NCBI GenBank assembly: GCA_963838095.1 | Contig: CAWIPO010000009.1 | Location: forward strand, 124,001-188,000 | Origin: CAWCGU01 sp963838095 | GTDB lineage: Bacteria; Actinomycetota; Thermoleophilia; Solirubrobacterales; 70-9 | Direction of reading: 5' to 3' | DNA length: 64,000 bases | Shown here: positions 33,141 to 42,232 of the stretch, in pieces | How positions within the stretch are numbered: position 1 is the stretch's first letter | Layout: each line of letters starts with the position of its first letter | Translations under genes and position numbers: made by a program | Notes under the pieces: generated by a model | Seen by the model: only the letters and a program-made list of their open reading frames with translations | Databases searched by the model: none | What the model was told of the DNA's origin: nothing

Positions 33141-34238
33141 CTAGCTTCCGCTCCTGATGCGTCCCTCCTCGATCCCGGTCAGCGCCTCGAGCACGAGCGG
33201 GCCGATCGCCGAGAGGTCGTAGCCACCCTCCTGGACGGCCACCGTGGGCAGGCCCAGGCCCCCGAGGATGCGGCCGGCGCTGCGAAAACCCCCGGCGCTG
33301 ACTTGGAGTGGGCTCTCGGGGTCGCCGCCGGCGGCGTCGACGCCGAGCGCGACGACCAGCGCCTTTGCACCGCCGTCGCGCGCCCATCCCGCGAGCTCTT
33401 CCACCGCTTCGAGCCATGGCCCGTCACCGGAACCGGGCGGGAGTGGCAGGTTGTGGTTCGCACCCTCGCCGCTGCCGGTCCCGGTCTCATCCGCGAAGCC
33501 GACCAGGTGCGGGAACCAGCCCGCGCCGGGATCGACGTGCACCGACCCGGCGAGCACCTCCGGGTCGGCGTAGAAGATCGACTGGGTGCCGTTCCCGTGG
33601 TGGGCGTCGATGTCGATCACCGCCACCGCGCCGCCCAGCTCCTGACGCAGCCTCGCTGCTGCCGCGGCGGTGTTGTTCAGGTAGCAGGAGCCGCCGAAGC
33701 TCCTGCGGGTGGCGTGGTGGCCGGGCGGACGGCAGAGCGCGTAGGCGGCCGGTTCGCCGCCGACGACCAGATCCGCCGCCGTCAGCGCGACGTCGATCGC
33801 CGCCCGGGCCGCCTCCCACGTGCCCGGGCCGACCAGCGTCATCGTGTCGTAGGTGAAGGCGCCGGCCCTGGCGGCGATCGCCGCCGGCGCGCGCGGCTCG
33901 ATCCCGCCGAGCATCCCGGGGGTTGGGAAGAGGTAGGGGACGACGCGGTCGGCGCCCGGCTCGCGCGTCAACCCGGCCGCCTCCCACTGCTCCCACGCTC
34001 CCGACAGGTAGTCGACCAGGGCGGCGTCGTGCACGCTCTGCAGCGCCTGGTCGGGGTGCTCCTCCGCGTCGCCGAAGCGCGCCCCGGCCGCGGCCAGCGC
34101 CTCGCGAATCCGCTCCGCGCGCTCCGCCAGCTCGGTTCCGGGGATCCGGACCCCGACCCAGACCTCGCCGCCGGGGTCGTGCAGCCGGTGGCGATCGCTC
34201 CAGACCACTGGCATGGCGAGATGCACGTCGTTCCTCAT
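33141..34238 (-). CDS. Histone-deacetylase-family amidohydrolase (acetylpolyamine amidohydrolase-like)
   Basis: 365 residues of the arginase/deacetylase fold. Active-site motifs: CRPPGHHATRRSFGG (His pair), VIDIDAHHGNGTQSIFYADP (Asp and His zinc ligands), and VQEGGYDLSAIGPLVLEAL near the C-terminus. These zinc hydrolases cleave acetyl groups from acetyl-lysine, acetylpolyamines or related amines. It is divergent from the kdd operon with only 32 bases between start codons, so both probably share control. A role in deacetylating a lysine-like or beta-lysine-like compound is an inference from this position. Confidence 0.9.
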   Translation of the reverse strand: MRNDVHLAMPVVWSDRHRLHDPGGEVWVGVRIPGTELAERAERIREALAAAGARFGDAEEHPDQALQSVHDAALVDYLSGAWEQWEAAGLTREPGADRVVPYLFPTPGMLGGIEPRAPAAIAARAGAFTYDTMTLVGPGTWEAARAAIDVALTAADLVVGGEPAAYALCRPPGHHATRRSFGGSCYLNNTAAAAARLRQELGGAVAVIDIDAHHGNGTQSIFYADPEVLAGSVHVDPGAGWFPHLVGFADETGTGSGEGANHNLPLPPGSGDGPWLEAVEELAGWARDGGAKALVVALGVDAAGGDPESPLQVSAGGFRSAGRILGGLGLPTVAVQEGGYDLSAIGPLVLEALTGIEEGRIRSGS

Positions 34239-34248
34239 AGCACACGAG

Positions 34249-34254
34249 TAGCAT
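34249..34254 (+). promoter_or_regulatory. Candidate -10 element of the kdd operon
   Basis: TAGCAT (TANNNT) lies 17 bases before ATG 34271 in the 32-base gap between divergent starts. It would give a leader of about 9-10 bases. No clear -35 and no palindrome were seen. Confidence 0.35.
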
Positions 34255-34270
34255 CGCGCTGGCGATTTGC

Positions 34271-35323
34271 ATGGAGGCCGAATCCGCGGTTGACACCGGG
34301 CAGCGGCTGGGGATGGGGAGAGTCCTCGACCCGCTGGGCGCGCTGCCTCAGCCCGCTGAGCGGCTCGATCCCTCGCCCCCCGTGCGGGAGTGCGAGTTCG
34401 AAATCGCGGTCCAGCGCCTGTGCCTGGACTCGACCTCGCATCGCAACCTGCGCGAGCGCGCCGCGGGGAATGCGGTGGGAATGGCGGATCGGATCTTCGA
34501 GATCGTCGCCGAGCGGGGCAAGATGCACAACCCCGAGACCGACTCGGGTGGTGTGCTGCTGGGCACCGTCACCGCGGTTGGGGAGCGCTGCTCCTCACCG
34601 CCGTCCGTCGGCGAGCGGATCGTGACCCTGGGCTCGCTGACCCTGACGCCCTTGCGCTTGGAGGCGGTCAACGGACTCGACCCCGATTCGCCCCAGATCG
34701 AGGTCGAAGGAACCGCCTACGTGTTCGACCGCGCGTCGTGGGCGCCGCTGCCGGGCGACCTGCCGCTCACGACCGCGCTCGAGGTCTACGACGTTTGTGC
34801 CGTCGCATGGCAGACCCGGTCGCTGGCACTCGCCGGCGGCACTGTCTGCGTGCTCGGCGCCGGCCACGCGGGGAAGCTCGCGATGGCTGCGGCACGCGAT
34901 GCGATCGGCAGCTCGGGAACGGTCGTCGCCGTCGACCTCGACGGTGACGAGGTCGAGCGCGCGATTGCGCTCGGGCTCTGCGACATCGGGGTCGAGACGG
35001 ACCTGCGCGATCCGATCGCGGCGCTGGAGGCGGTTCGCGTCAGCGGAGCGCCCCCTGCCGACCTCACCGTCGTCGTCGTCAACGCCGCGGGTTGCGAGCC
35101 GGCGGCCGCTCTGCTCACCGCCGACGAGGGCACCGTGCTGTTCTTCTCGATGGCGACCAGCTTCCAGGCTGCGGCGCTGGCCGCAGACGGGATCGGCACC
35201 GCCGCGACGATGGTCGTCGGCAGCGGCTACAGCCCCGACCGTGGCGCCTACGCGCTTGATCTCGTCCGCGGCTCGGCGGCGCTTCGCAAGGCCCTCCGGG
35301 TTCCGATCGAGGAGCCGGTGTGA
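34271..35323 (+). CDS. kdd: L-erythro-3,5-diaminohexanoate dehydrogenase
   Basis: 350 residues. The N-terminal GRVLDPLGALPQPAERLD matches the start of characterised Kdd proteins; HNPETDSGGVLLGTVTAVG and the Rossmann motif VCVLGAGHAGKLAMAAARDA follow. Kdd oxidatively deaminates 3,5-diaminohexanoate (made from beta-lysine by the B12 5,6-aminomutase) to 3-keto-5-aminohexanoate with NAD(P)+. First gene of the operon. Downstream Kce uses its product, which strongly supports the call. The lysine aminomutases KamA/KamDE are not in the window. An internal ATG (34313) is less likely. Confidence 0.85.
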   Translation: MEAESAVDTGQRLGMGRVLDPLGALPQPAERLDPSPPVRECEFEIAVQRLCLDSTSHRNLRERAAGNAVGMADRIFEIVAERGKMHNPETDSGGVLLGTVTAVGERCSSPPSVGERIVTLGSLTLTPLRLEAVNGLDPDSPQIEVEGTAYVFDRASWAPLPGDLPLTTALEVYDVCAVAWQTRSLALAGGTVCVLGAGHAGKLAMAAARDAIGSSGTVVAVDLDGDEVERAIALGLCDIGVETDLRDPIAALEAVRVSGAPPADLTVVVVNAAGCEPAAALLTADEGTVLFFSMATSFQAAALAADGIGTAATMVVGSGYSPDRGAYALDLVRGSAALRKALRVPIEEPV

Positions 35324-35721
35324 GCGCCGGCAGCGCCCACGAGGTGCGGACGCGCTGGGGCGACCTCGACGCGCTCGGGCACGTCGGCCACACGGTGATA
35401 CCGGTCTACCTCGAGGAGGGCCGGGACTCGTTCCTCGCCGAGCACGGGATCCGCCGCGACGAGTACGTCGTCGCGCGCTGCGCGATCAACTACCGCAGCG
35501 AGATCGACCCGGGCGCCGGCACCGTCACCGTCGAGTGCGGGGTGCGCGAGCTCGGACGCACGAGCGTGACGACCGATGAGCGGATTCTCGACGCCGACGG
35601 CCGGGTGCTGGTCGAGGCTGAGTTCACCCTCGTGCTCTGGGATCCGGATCAGCGCGCGTCGCGCCCGATCAGCGACCGCGAGCGCGCTTCGCTCGCCCCG
35701 GTGGCCGAGGTTCCGGGATGA
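35320..35721 (+). CDS. Hotdog-fold acyl-CoA thioesterase-like protein (Kal position)
   Basis: 133 residues, GTG start overlapping the kdd stop by 4 bases. VRTRWGDLDALGHVGHTVIP is the 4HBT/YbgC catalytic segment, followed by VYLEEGRDSFLAEHGI and two core strands. In lysine fermenters the hotdog-fold Kal (3-aminobutyryl-CoA ammonia-lyase) sits beside kdd and kce; this protein occupies that place but its motif is that of a thioesterase. It may release free acid from 3-aminobutyryl-CoA, or perform the Kal step. Confidence 0.78.
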   Translation: MSAGSAHEVRTRWGDLDALGHVGHTVIPVYLEEGRDSFLAEHGIRRDEYVVARCAINYRSEIDPGAGTVTVECGVRELGRTSVTTDERILDADGRVLVEAEFTLVLWDPDQRASRPISDRERASLAPVAEVPG

Positions 35722-36545
35722 GCTGGAACAGCGACCCGGTAGTGCTCACGGTCGCCGTCACCGGAGCCGACGTCTTCCGCGAGAACAACCCCAACATCCC
35801 CTACACCACGGCGGAGATCGCAGACTCGAGTATCGAGGCCGCCGCCGCCGGCGCCACCGTCGTCCACCTGCACGTCCGCGAGGACGACGGCACCCCGAGC
35901 GGCCGGCCCGAGCTCTTCAAGGACGTGATCGAGCGCATCCGCGCCGGGTCCGAGCTGCTGACGATGGTCTCGACCGGCGGCGCGAACGACATGACGATCG
36001 AGGAGCGGACCACCGGGCTGGAGGCGAAGCCCGACATCTCCGGTGTCGAGTCGGGCTCGATGAACTTCGGCGACGAGACCTTCATCACCCCGCCGCCGGC
36101 CGGCCGCGGGATCATCGAGCGGGCAGTGGCCGCTGGGATCGCGCTCGAGGTCGAGACGTTCGACGTCGGGCACGTGGTCAGCGCGGTGCGCTGGCTCGAG
36201 GAGGGAATCCTGCCGCCGCCGCTGCGGATCAATCTCGTCTTCGGCGTCCCGGGCGGCATCGACGCCACCCCGGAGGCGCTGACCGCGATGCTGCGGCCGT
36301 TGCCGGCCGACGCGTTCTGGACCGTCACCTGCATCGGCCGTCACCATCCGCGAATGCTGGCGCTGGCGCTGCTGAACGGAGCCCCCGGCATCCGCACCGG
36401 GCTCGAGGACGTCGCCTATCTGCGGCGGGGAGTCCTCGCGCCGTCGAACGCGGCGCTCGCCGAGATGGCGGTCGAGCTCACCCGGACCCTCGGTCGCGAG
36501 GTGGCGACCGTCGAGCAGACCCCGGAGCTGTTGCAGATTGGCTGA
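35718..36545 (+). CDS. kce: 3-keto-5-aminohexanoate cleavage enzyme (BKACE family)
   Basis: 275 residues, overlapping the hotdog gene by 4 bases. Zinc ligands in VVHLHVREDDG, the substrate segment TMVSTGGANDMTIEERT, SGVESGSMNFGDETF, and the Glu of ALEVETFDVGHV are those of the BKACE family. Kce converts 3-keto-5-aminohexanoate plus acetyl-CoA to acetoacetate and 3-aminobutyryl-CoA. Other BKACE members cleave different beta-keto acids, but adjacency to kdd makes Kce the best call. Confidence 0.85.
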   Translation: MSWNSDPVVLTVAVTGADVFRENNPNIPYTTAEIADSSIEAAAAGATVVHLHVREDDGTPSGRPELFKDVIERIRAGSELLTMVSTGGANDMTIEERTTGLEAKPDISGVESGSMNFGDETFITPPPAGRGIIERAVAAGIALEVETFDVGHVVSAVRWLEEGILPPPLRINLVFGVPGGIDATPEALTAMLRPLPADAFWTVTCIGRHHPRMLALALLNGAPGIRTGLEDVAYLRRGVLAPSNAALAEMAVELTRTLGREVATVEQTPELLQIG

Positions 36546-37530
36546 TTCCCCAGCGATCAAGCCGCCCGCGCTACCCCAGCAGGCGACGATCGCGGTCGTC
36601 GCTCCGGCGAGCCCGCCGCAGACGCGCTCGGAGACCGAGCAGGCCACGGCCTACTTCGAGGAGCGCGGCCACCACGTTGTCTTCGGTCCCAACCACCGCA
36701 AGGTGCACGGATACCTCGCGGGCACCGACGAGGAGCGCGCCGCCGACCTGCAGTGGGCGCTGAGCGAGCCCGGGATTGACATGGTGCACGCGCTGTGCGG
36801 CGGCTACGGCTGCGCCCGGCTTCACGACCGTATCGACTGGGCTGCGATCGGCGACCCGCGGATCGTCTGCGGCTTCAGCGACATCACCGCCGTGCACCTG
36901 GCGCTCGCCGCCCACGCCGGCTGGGTGACCTTCTACGGTCCGAACTTCCTGCGCTTCACGCGCCGCAGGAAGGAGCTGACCGAGGAGACGAAGGAGTGGT
37001 TCCACCGCGCCTTCGAGCCGCAGCCGCTTGGTCGGGTGTTCGAGGACCCCGAAAACCCCTACGTGCTGACGATCGGCGACGGTGCGGCGGAGGCGCCGCT
37101 TGTGGGCGGCTGCCTGACGCTTCTGTGTGCCAGCATCGGGACGCCGTTCGAGGTCCAGACCGAGGGCTGCGTGGTGATGGTCGAGGACCTGAACACCGAG
37201 CCCTATCTGGTCGACACCGCGCTCACCCACCTGATCCGCGCCGGCAAGCTCGAGGGCGCCGCCGGGTTCGTCTTCGGGACCGACGTCAACCTGAAGAACC
37301 AGACCGTGCCGGAGGTGCCGGAGTCGACGCTGTCGATCGAGGAGATGCTTGACGAGCTGATCGCGCCGCTCGGGATCCCGGCGATCGCCAACGTCCCGGT
37401 CGGCCACGGCAAGCACATGGCGACGATGCCGCTCGGGGTGCGCGTGCGACTCGACGCGGGCGCGAAGACGCTTGAGATCATGGAGGCGGCGGTCGGGCCG
37501 CAATCGGCGAACGGAGGAGAGCCAAAGTGA
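36538..37530 (+). CDS. S66-family LD-carboxypeptidase/MccF-like peptidase
   Basis: 330 residues from TTG 36538 (overlap of 8 bases with kce). Catalytic triad of the family is visible: Ser114 in CGFSDITAVH, Glu216 in VVMVEDLNTEPY, His290 in VGHGKHMATMPLG. No signal peptide, so it works in the cytoplasm. S66 enzymes trim D-amino acids or amide-linked residues from peptides (LdcA on murein tetrapeptide, MccF on microcin C). Here it is between catabolic and transport genes and probably processes the imported peptide. Confidence 0.88.
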   Translation: MADSPAIKPPALPQQATIAVVAPASPPQTRSETEQATAYFEERGHHVVFGPNHRKVHGYLAGTDEERAADLQWALSEPGIDMVHALCGGYGCARLHDRIDWAAIGDPRIVCGFSDITAVHLALAAHAGWVTFYGPNFLRFTRRRKELTEETKEWFHRAFEPQPLGRVFEDPENPYVLTIGDGAAEAPLVGGCLTLLCASIGTPFEVQTEGCVVMVEDLNTEPYLVDTALTHLIRAGKLEGAAGFVFGTDVNLKNQTVPEVPESTLSIEEMLDELIAPLGIPAIANVPVGHGKHMATMPLGVRVRLDAGAKTLEIMEAAVGPQSANGGEPK

Positions 37531-39344
37531 GAGCAGCCGCGCGCAGCGTTTGGACCGGGATCGGCCTGCTGATCGCGAGCCTGGCGCTCGCGGTGGCGGC
37601 AACGACACCCGTCGGCGCGCAGGACTCCGGCGGCGACACTGTGCTGCGCATCGGCTGGGGCCAGGACCCGCAGACGCTGAACCCGTTCTTCGGCGTCGAC
37701 GAGGAGGACTACACGATCTGGGCGCTGACCTGGGACCTGCTCGTCGGTTACAGCCCCGAAGACCTCACCCCGACCGCCGGGATCGCGGAGAGCTGGGAGG
37801 TCTCTGAAGACAAGAAGACCGTCACCTTCGAGCTCGCCGACCGCAACTGGTCCGACGGCGAGCCGATCACGTCCGCCGACGTCAAGTACTCGCTCGAGAC
37901 CCTCGGGGAGGAGGGTCTTCTGTTCGCGGGGTACACGTCGAACGTCACCTCGATCGAGACCCCCGATGACAAGACCGTGGTGATCGAGACCAAGCGCCCC
38001 GACGCCCGCATCGTCGGCGGGCTGTTCGTCTACATCCTGCCCGAGCACATCTGGGGCGAGGTCTCGATCGAGGAGCTGAACAGCAGCTATAAGCCCGACA
38101 TCCCGATGGTCGGCAGCGGGCCGTACATCGCCACCGAGTTCGAGCGCGGGCGAATCCTGACGATGGAGCTGAACCCGGAATGGGACGGGGACACGCCCGG
38201 GTTCGACCGGATCGAGTTCGTCAAATACGGCACGGAGGACGCGGTCGAGCGGGCGCTGCAGCTGGGCGAGATCGACGTAGACCTCGAGGTCCAGCCGGCC
38301 ACGTTCGAGGAGATCGGCAACGAGCCCAACATCGACACGATCCGAAGCTCCTCGCCGTCCTACACCGAGCTCGCCTTCAACCTCTGCTCCGAGGAGAACT
38401 GCCCGGACGCGGTGTTCAACCCCGCCGTCCAGGATCTCACCGTCCGCCAGGCGATCGCTCACGCCGTCGATCGCGTGCGCGTGAACGAGATCTCGTCGCT
38501 CGGCACCTCGTTCCCAGGCGAGGGGATCCTGCCGTCGTTCTACAAGTCGTTCTTCGAGACGCCCGAGATGAACTACACCCCCCCCGATGTCGACCTGGCG
38601 AACCAGATGCTCGACGACGCGGGCTGGGTGCGAGGCGAAGACGGAGTGCGGGCCCGCGACGGGCAGACGCTCTCGTTCGACCTCTACGTGCGCTCGAGCT
38701 CGCAGTCCGACATCCAGGCGGCGCGTCTGGTGCAGGAGATGGCCGCGCCGATCGGGGTCGAATTCAACGTCCAGGTGGTCAGCGTCGACAAGCTCACCGA
38801 GCTGACGATCCGCAAGGTCGACGGGGTGCCGGCGCCCGAGTTCGACACCTTCATCTGGGGCTGGGGAGGCGACCCGTATGACCCGAGCTTCCTGCTCAGC
38901 CTGCTGACGACCGACGAGATCGGCGCCTCATCCGACGCCTTCTACTCCAACCCCGAGTACGACCGGCTCTTCGAGCAGCAGACCGCCGAGTTCGACGTAG
39001 AGGCACGCCGCGAGCTGATCGCCCAGATGGTCGCGCTGACGCAGGAGGACCTCCCCTACCTGGTGCTCACGTTCGACCCGAATCTCCAGGCCTACCGCAC
39101 CGACCGGATCGCGAACGTCGAGCAGGTCTGTCCCGCCGACGAGACCGGTGACCTGATGTGCGAGCAGGTCACCTATGCGGGGCTGCTGTCGCTGGAGCCG
39201 GCGGGTGACGGCTCGGGCAGCGCGGTCGATGACGGCTCCTCCTGGGCGCTGATCGTGCTCGCGATCATCCTCGGCGCAGCCGGCGGCTACGCGGTCGGGC
39301 GCTACCGGCGCGTGGACACCGAGCCGCTGGAGCTGCCCGAGTGA
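37527..39344 (+). CDS. Peptide ABC transporter solute-binding protein with C-terminal membrane anchor
   Basis: 605 residues, SBP family 5 (DppA/OppA type). N-terminal signal peptide without lipobox (GLLIASLALAVAATTPVGAQ), then LRIGWGQDPQTLNPFFGVDE, a core with LTVRQAIAHAVDRVRVNEIS, and a C-terminal single TM helix (SSWALIVLAIILGAAGGYAV) followed by a basic end. So it is anchored at its C-terminus rather than by a lipid, which is unusual. It supplies peptide-like substrate to the permeases encoded next. Confidence 0.9.
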   Translation: MRAAARSVWTGIGLLIASLALAVAATTPVGAQDSGGDTVLRIGWGQDPQTLNPFFGVDEEDYTIWALTWDLLVGYSPEDLTPTAGIAESWEVSEDKKTVTFELADRNWSDGEPITSADVKYSLETLGEEGLLFAGYTSNVTSIETPDDKTVVIETKRPDARIVGGLFVYILPEHIWGEVSIEELNSSYKPDIPMVGSGPYIATEFERGRILTMELNPEWDGDTPGFDRIEFVKYGTEDAVERALQLGEIDVDLEVQPATFEEIGNEPNIDTIRSSSPSYTELAFNLCSEENCPDAVFNPAVQDLTVRQAIAHAVDRVRVNEISSLGTSFPGEGILPSFYKSFFETPEMNYTPPDVDLANQMLDDAGWVRGEDGVRARDGQTLSFDLYVRSSSQSDIQAARLVQEMAAPIGVEFNVQVVSVDKLTELTIRKVDGVPAPEFDTFIWGWGGDPYDPSFLLSLLTTDEIGASSDAFYSNPEYDRLFEQQTAEFDVEARRELIAQMVALTQEDLPYLVLTFDPNLQAYRTDRIANVEQVCPADETGDLMCEQVTYAGLLSLEPAGDGSGSAVDDGSSWALIVLAIILGAAGGYAVGRYRRVDTEPLELPE

Positions 39345-39354
39345 GGGCCTGAGC

Positions 39355-40323
39355 GTGAGCGGACGCTGGCTGGCGGGCAAGTTCGGCGCCGCGCTGCTGA
39401 CGCTCCTGTTCGTCATCGTCTTCAACTTCTTCCTCTTCCGGGTGATGGGCGATCCGACGACGCAGCTCGCGCGGCTGCCACAGGCGACCCCTGAGGAGAT
39501 CGAGGACCTGCGCGCCGACTACGGGCTCGACAAGCCGCTGAGCGGGCAGTTCGTCGACTACATGGGCGACACGCTGACCCTCGATCTCGGGATCAGCCAG
39601 CGAACGCGCGAGACCGTCTGGAGCGAGATCCTTGTCGCGCTGCCGTGGACCCTGCTGCTGGTCGGCCTTGGGACCCTGCTCGCCACCCTGATCGGGAGCT
39701 GGATGGGGGTGATCGCCGCCACGCGGCGCGGTAAGAAGACCGACGACTCGCTGCTCAGCTTCAGCCTGTTCACGTACGCCGCTCCCGAGTACTGGATCGG
39801 GATCCTCCTGATCCTCGTGTTCGCGGTCTGGATACCGATCTTGCCGGCCGGGTTGCAGGTCAGTCCGGGGGTCGAGTTCTCGAGCTGGTTCGCCGAGTCC
39901 CAGGATGTCGCCGAGCACCTGGTCCTGCCGGTGACTGCGATGACGCTGATGCTGCTGGGCCAGTACTTCCTGATCATGCGCTCGTCGATGGTCGACGTGC
40001 TCACCGAGGACTTCATCACCGTCAAGCGCGCGACCGGGATGCGCTGGGAGCGCGTCGTCAGCCGCCACGCCGTCCCCAACGCGCTGCTGCCACTGGTGAC
40101 GCTGTCGGCGATCCAGTTCGGAGCCGTCGCCGGGGGGGCGATCACGATCGAGACGATCTTCTCCTGGCCGGGTCTCGGCGAGCTCAGCTTCAACGCGATC
40201 AACGACAAGGACTTCCCGGTGCTCCAGGGCACGTTCCTGGTCTTCTCCGCCGGAGTGATCTTCGCCAACCTGATCGCCGACTGCCTGTACTTCTACCTCG
40301 ATCCGCGGGTGCAGTCCCGATGA
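39355..40323 (+). CDS. Peptide ABC transporter permease, DppB type
   Basis: 322 residues, six membrane helices (LLTLLFVIVFNFFLFRVMGD; WTLLLVGLGTLLATLIGSWM; EYWIGILLILVFAVWI). The EAA loop RATGMRWERVVSRHAVPNAL contacts the ATPases, and the binding-protein-dependent permease motif is typical of DppB/OppB. Ten bases after the binding-protein gene and overlapping the second permease gene by 4. Confidence 0.93.
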   Translation: MSGRWLAGKFGAALLTLLFVIVFNFFLFRVMGDPTTQLARLPQATPEEIEDLRADYGLDKPLSGQFVDYMGDTLTLDLGISQRTRETVWSEILVALPWTLLLVGLGTLLATLIGSWMGVIAATRRGKKTDDSLLSFSLFTYAAPEYWIGILLILVFAVWIPILPAGLQVSPGVEFSSWFAESQDVAEHLVLPVTAMTLMLLGQYFLIMRSSMVDVLTEDFITVKRATGMRWERVVSRHAVPNALLPLVTLSAIQFGAVAGGAITIETIFSWPGLGELSFNAINDKDFPVLQGTFLVFSAGVIFANLIADCLYFYLDPRVQSR

Positions 40324-41228
40324 GTCCCGAGCAGCCGGGGAGCGTCGTCGTCGCGCTGGAGAAGGTGCCGGCCGCGCGAGTTGGCGAGCGCAGCGCACGC
40401 GAGCTCTTGTTCGGCACCCGGCGTGGCCGGATCAGCCTCGGGATGCTCGGCTTCTTCATCTTCATCGCCATCTTCGGCAGCGTCCTGGCGCCCGACGACC
40501 CGAACGCATCCAGTCTCGACATACTCGCCTCGCCGAGCTGGGAGCACCCGCTCGGGACGACCGAACAGGGCTCGGACGTGCTCTCGCAGCTCATGGTCGG
40601 CGCCCGGGTGTCGATCGTCGTCGGCTTTGCCGCCGCGGCGATCTCGGCGATCCTGGGGTCGCTTGTCGGGCTGATCGGCGGCTACTACGGTGGCTGGACC
40701 GATCGCATCCTGGACGCGCTCGAGAACTGGTTCCTCGTGATCCCCGCGCTGCCTCTGATGATCGTGCTCGCGAGCCTCCTCGATCCCTCGCTGACGGTGC
40801 TGATCGTCGTCATCGGCCTGACCTCGTGGGCGGGGACCGGGAGAATCGTGCGCGCCCAGGTGCTGTCGCTGCGCGAGCGCGCCTTCGTCGAGCGCGCCCG
40901 CGCGCTGGGAGCGAAGGACGGCTACATCATCCGCACCCACGTGCTCCCGAACACTCTGCCGCTGATCTTCGCCAACACCGTCCTGATCGTCGCTGTGGCG
41001 ATCCTCTCCGAGGCTTCGCTTTCGTTCCTCGGTCTCGGAGACCCGACGCGGATCTCGTGGGGGACGATGCTGGAGAACGCGTTCGAGTCGGGCGCGCCCA
41101 GCGCCGGCGCCTGGTGGTACTTGATCCCGCCGGGGCTGTGCATCACCCTGCTGGTCCTGTCGGTTGCGATGCTCGGCTACCTGTTCGAGGAGCACGTCAA
41201 CCCGCGGCTGCAGGAGGGACGGGCATGA
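40320..41228 (+). CDS. Peptide ABC transporter permease, DppC type
   Basis: 302 residues. Long N-terminal cytoplasmic head, TM1 (ISLGMLGFFIFIAIFGSVLA), HPLGTTEQGSDVLSQLMVGA (the DppC 'LGTD..G.D' motif), then membrane helices and the EAA loop RARALGAKDGYIIRTHVLPN. Overlaps both neighbours by 4 bases. Heterodimer with the DppB-type protein is assumed. Confidence 0.93.
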   Translation: MSPEQPGSVVVALEKVPAARVGERSARELLFGTRRGRISLGMLGFFIFIAIFGSVLAPDDPNASSLDILASPSWEHPLGTTEQGSDVLSQLMVGARVSIVVGFAAAAISAILGSLVGLIGGYYGGWTDRILDALENWFLVIPALPLMIVLASLLDPSLTVLIVVIGLTSWAGTGRIVRAQVLSLRERAFVERARALGAKDGYIIRTHVLPNTLPLIFANTVLIVAVAILSEASLSFLGLGDPTRISWGTMLENAFESGAPSAGAWWYLIPPGLCITLLVLSVAMLGYLFEEHVNPRLQEGRA

Positions 41229-42232
41229 GCGCGCTGCTCGAAGTCGAGGGCCTCAGCGTCCACCACGGCGAGGACCCGATCGTCGATGCGATCGACTTCG
41301 CGCTCCAGCCCGGGGAGGCGCTCGGGCTGGCGGGCGAGTCGGGTTGCGGCAAGACGACCACGGCGCTGGCGCTGATGCGGCTGCTGCCGCCGGCGCTGCA
41401 GCAGTCGGGCACGATCACCCTGCGACCCCCGGGCGTCGCCGAGCAGATCAACATCGGCCGTCGCACCGAGACCGGGATGAGGCGGGTGCGCTGGCGCCAC
41501 GTCTCGCTGGTGTTTCAGGGGGCGATGAACTCGCTCGACCCCGTGCAGCTGATCGGCGACCAGATCGAGGAGGCGATCTGCCTCCACGACCCGCGCGCCG
41601 GCAAGCGCGAGGTTCGCGAGCGCATCGACGAGCTTCTGGGCACGGTCGGCCTGCCTGTCGGGGTCGCCGGCCGCTACGCGCACCAGGTCTCCGGCGGGCA
41701 GCGTCAGCGGGTGATGATCGCGCTGGCGCTGGCGTGCAGCCCGTCGCTGGTGATCGCCGACGAGCCGACCACGGCGCTCGACGTCGTCATGCAGGCCCAG
41801 GTGCTGCAGCTGCTGGAGCGGCTGCGCGAGCAGTTCGGCCTGGCGCTGATCCTGATCTCACACGACCTCGCGGCGCTCGCCGAGACCTGCGACCGGGTCG
41901 CGATCATGTACGCCGGGCGGATCGTCGAGACCGGGCCGGTGGCCACGGTCTTCTCCGATCCCCAGCACCCGTACACCAAGCGGCTGCTCGATTCGCTGCC
42001 GGTGATCGGCGAAGAGCGTGGGCTCGCGATCCCGATCCCCGGCCACCCGCCCGACCCGGGCAACCCGCCAAAGGGCTGCGCATTCCACCCCCGCTGTCCC
42101 TACGCGGCAGACCGCTGCCTCGAGCTCCCGCCGCTGCGCGAGCTCAGCCCCGGCCACGCCGCGGCATGCCATTTCGCTCCTTGGAGCGAGTGGCCCACAC
42201 CCGACGTCAGTGAGGCGGTGATCGACGAGTGA
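41225..42232 (+). CDS. Peptide ABC transporter ATPase, DppD type
   Basis: 335 residues from ATG 41225; a longer open frame exists upstream but lies in the permease gene. Walker A GESGCGKTTTALALM, Q loop VSLVFQGAMNSLDP, signature VSGGQRQRVMIALAL, Walker B LVIADEPTTALD, H loop ILISHDLAALAE. The oligopeptide-type C-terminal extension with Cys motif is present: GCAFHPRCPYAADRC. Pairs with the DppF-type ATPase that overlaps by 4 bases. Confidence 0.94.
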   Translation: MSALLEVEGLSVHHGEDPIVDAIDFALQPGEALGLAGESGCGKTTTALALMRLLPPALQQSGTITLRPPGVAEQINIGRRTETGMRRVRWRHVSLVFQGAMNSLDPVQLIGDQIEEAICLHDPRAGKREVRERIDELLGTVGLPVGVAGRYAHQVSGGQRQRVMIALALACSPSLVIADEPTTALDVVMQAQVLQLLERLREQFGLALILISHDLAALAETCDRVAIMYAGRIVETGPVATVFSDPQHPYTKRLLDSLPVIGEERGLAIPIPGHPPDPGNPPKGCAFHPRCPYAADRCLELPPLRELSPGHAAACHFAPWSEWPTPDVSEAVIDE

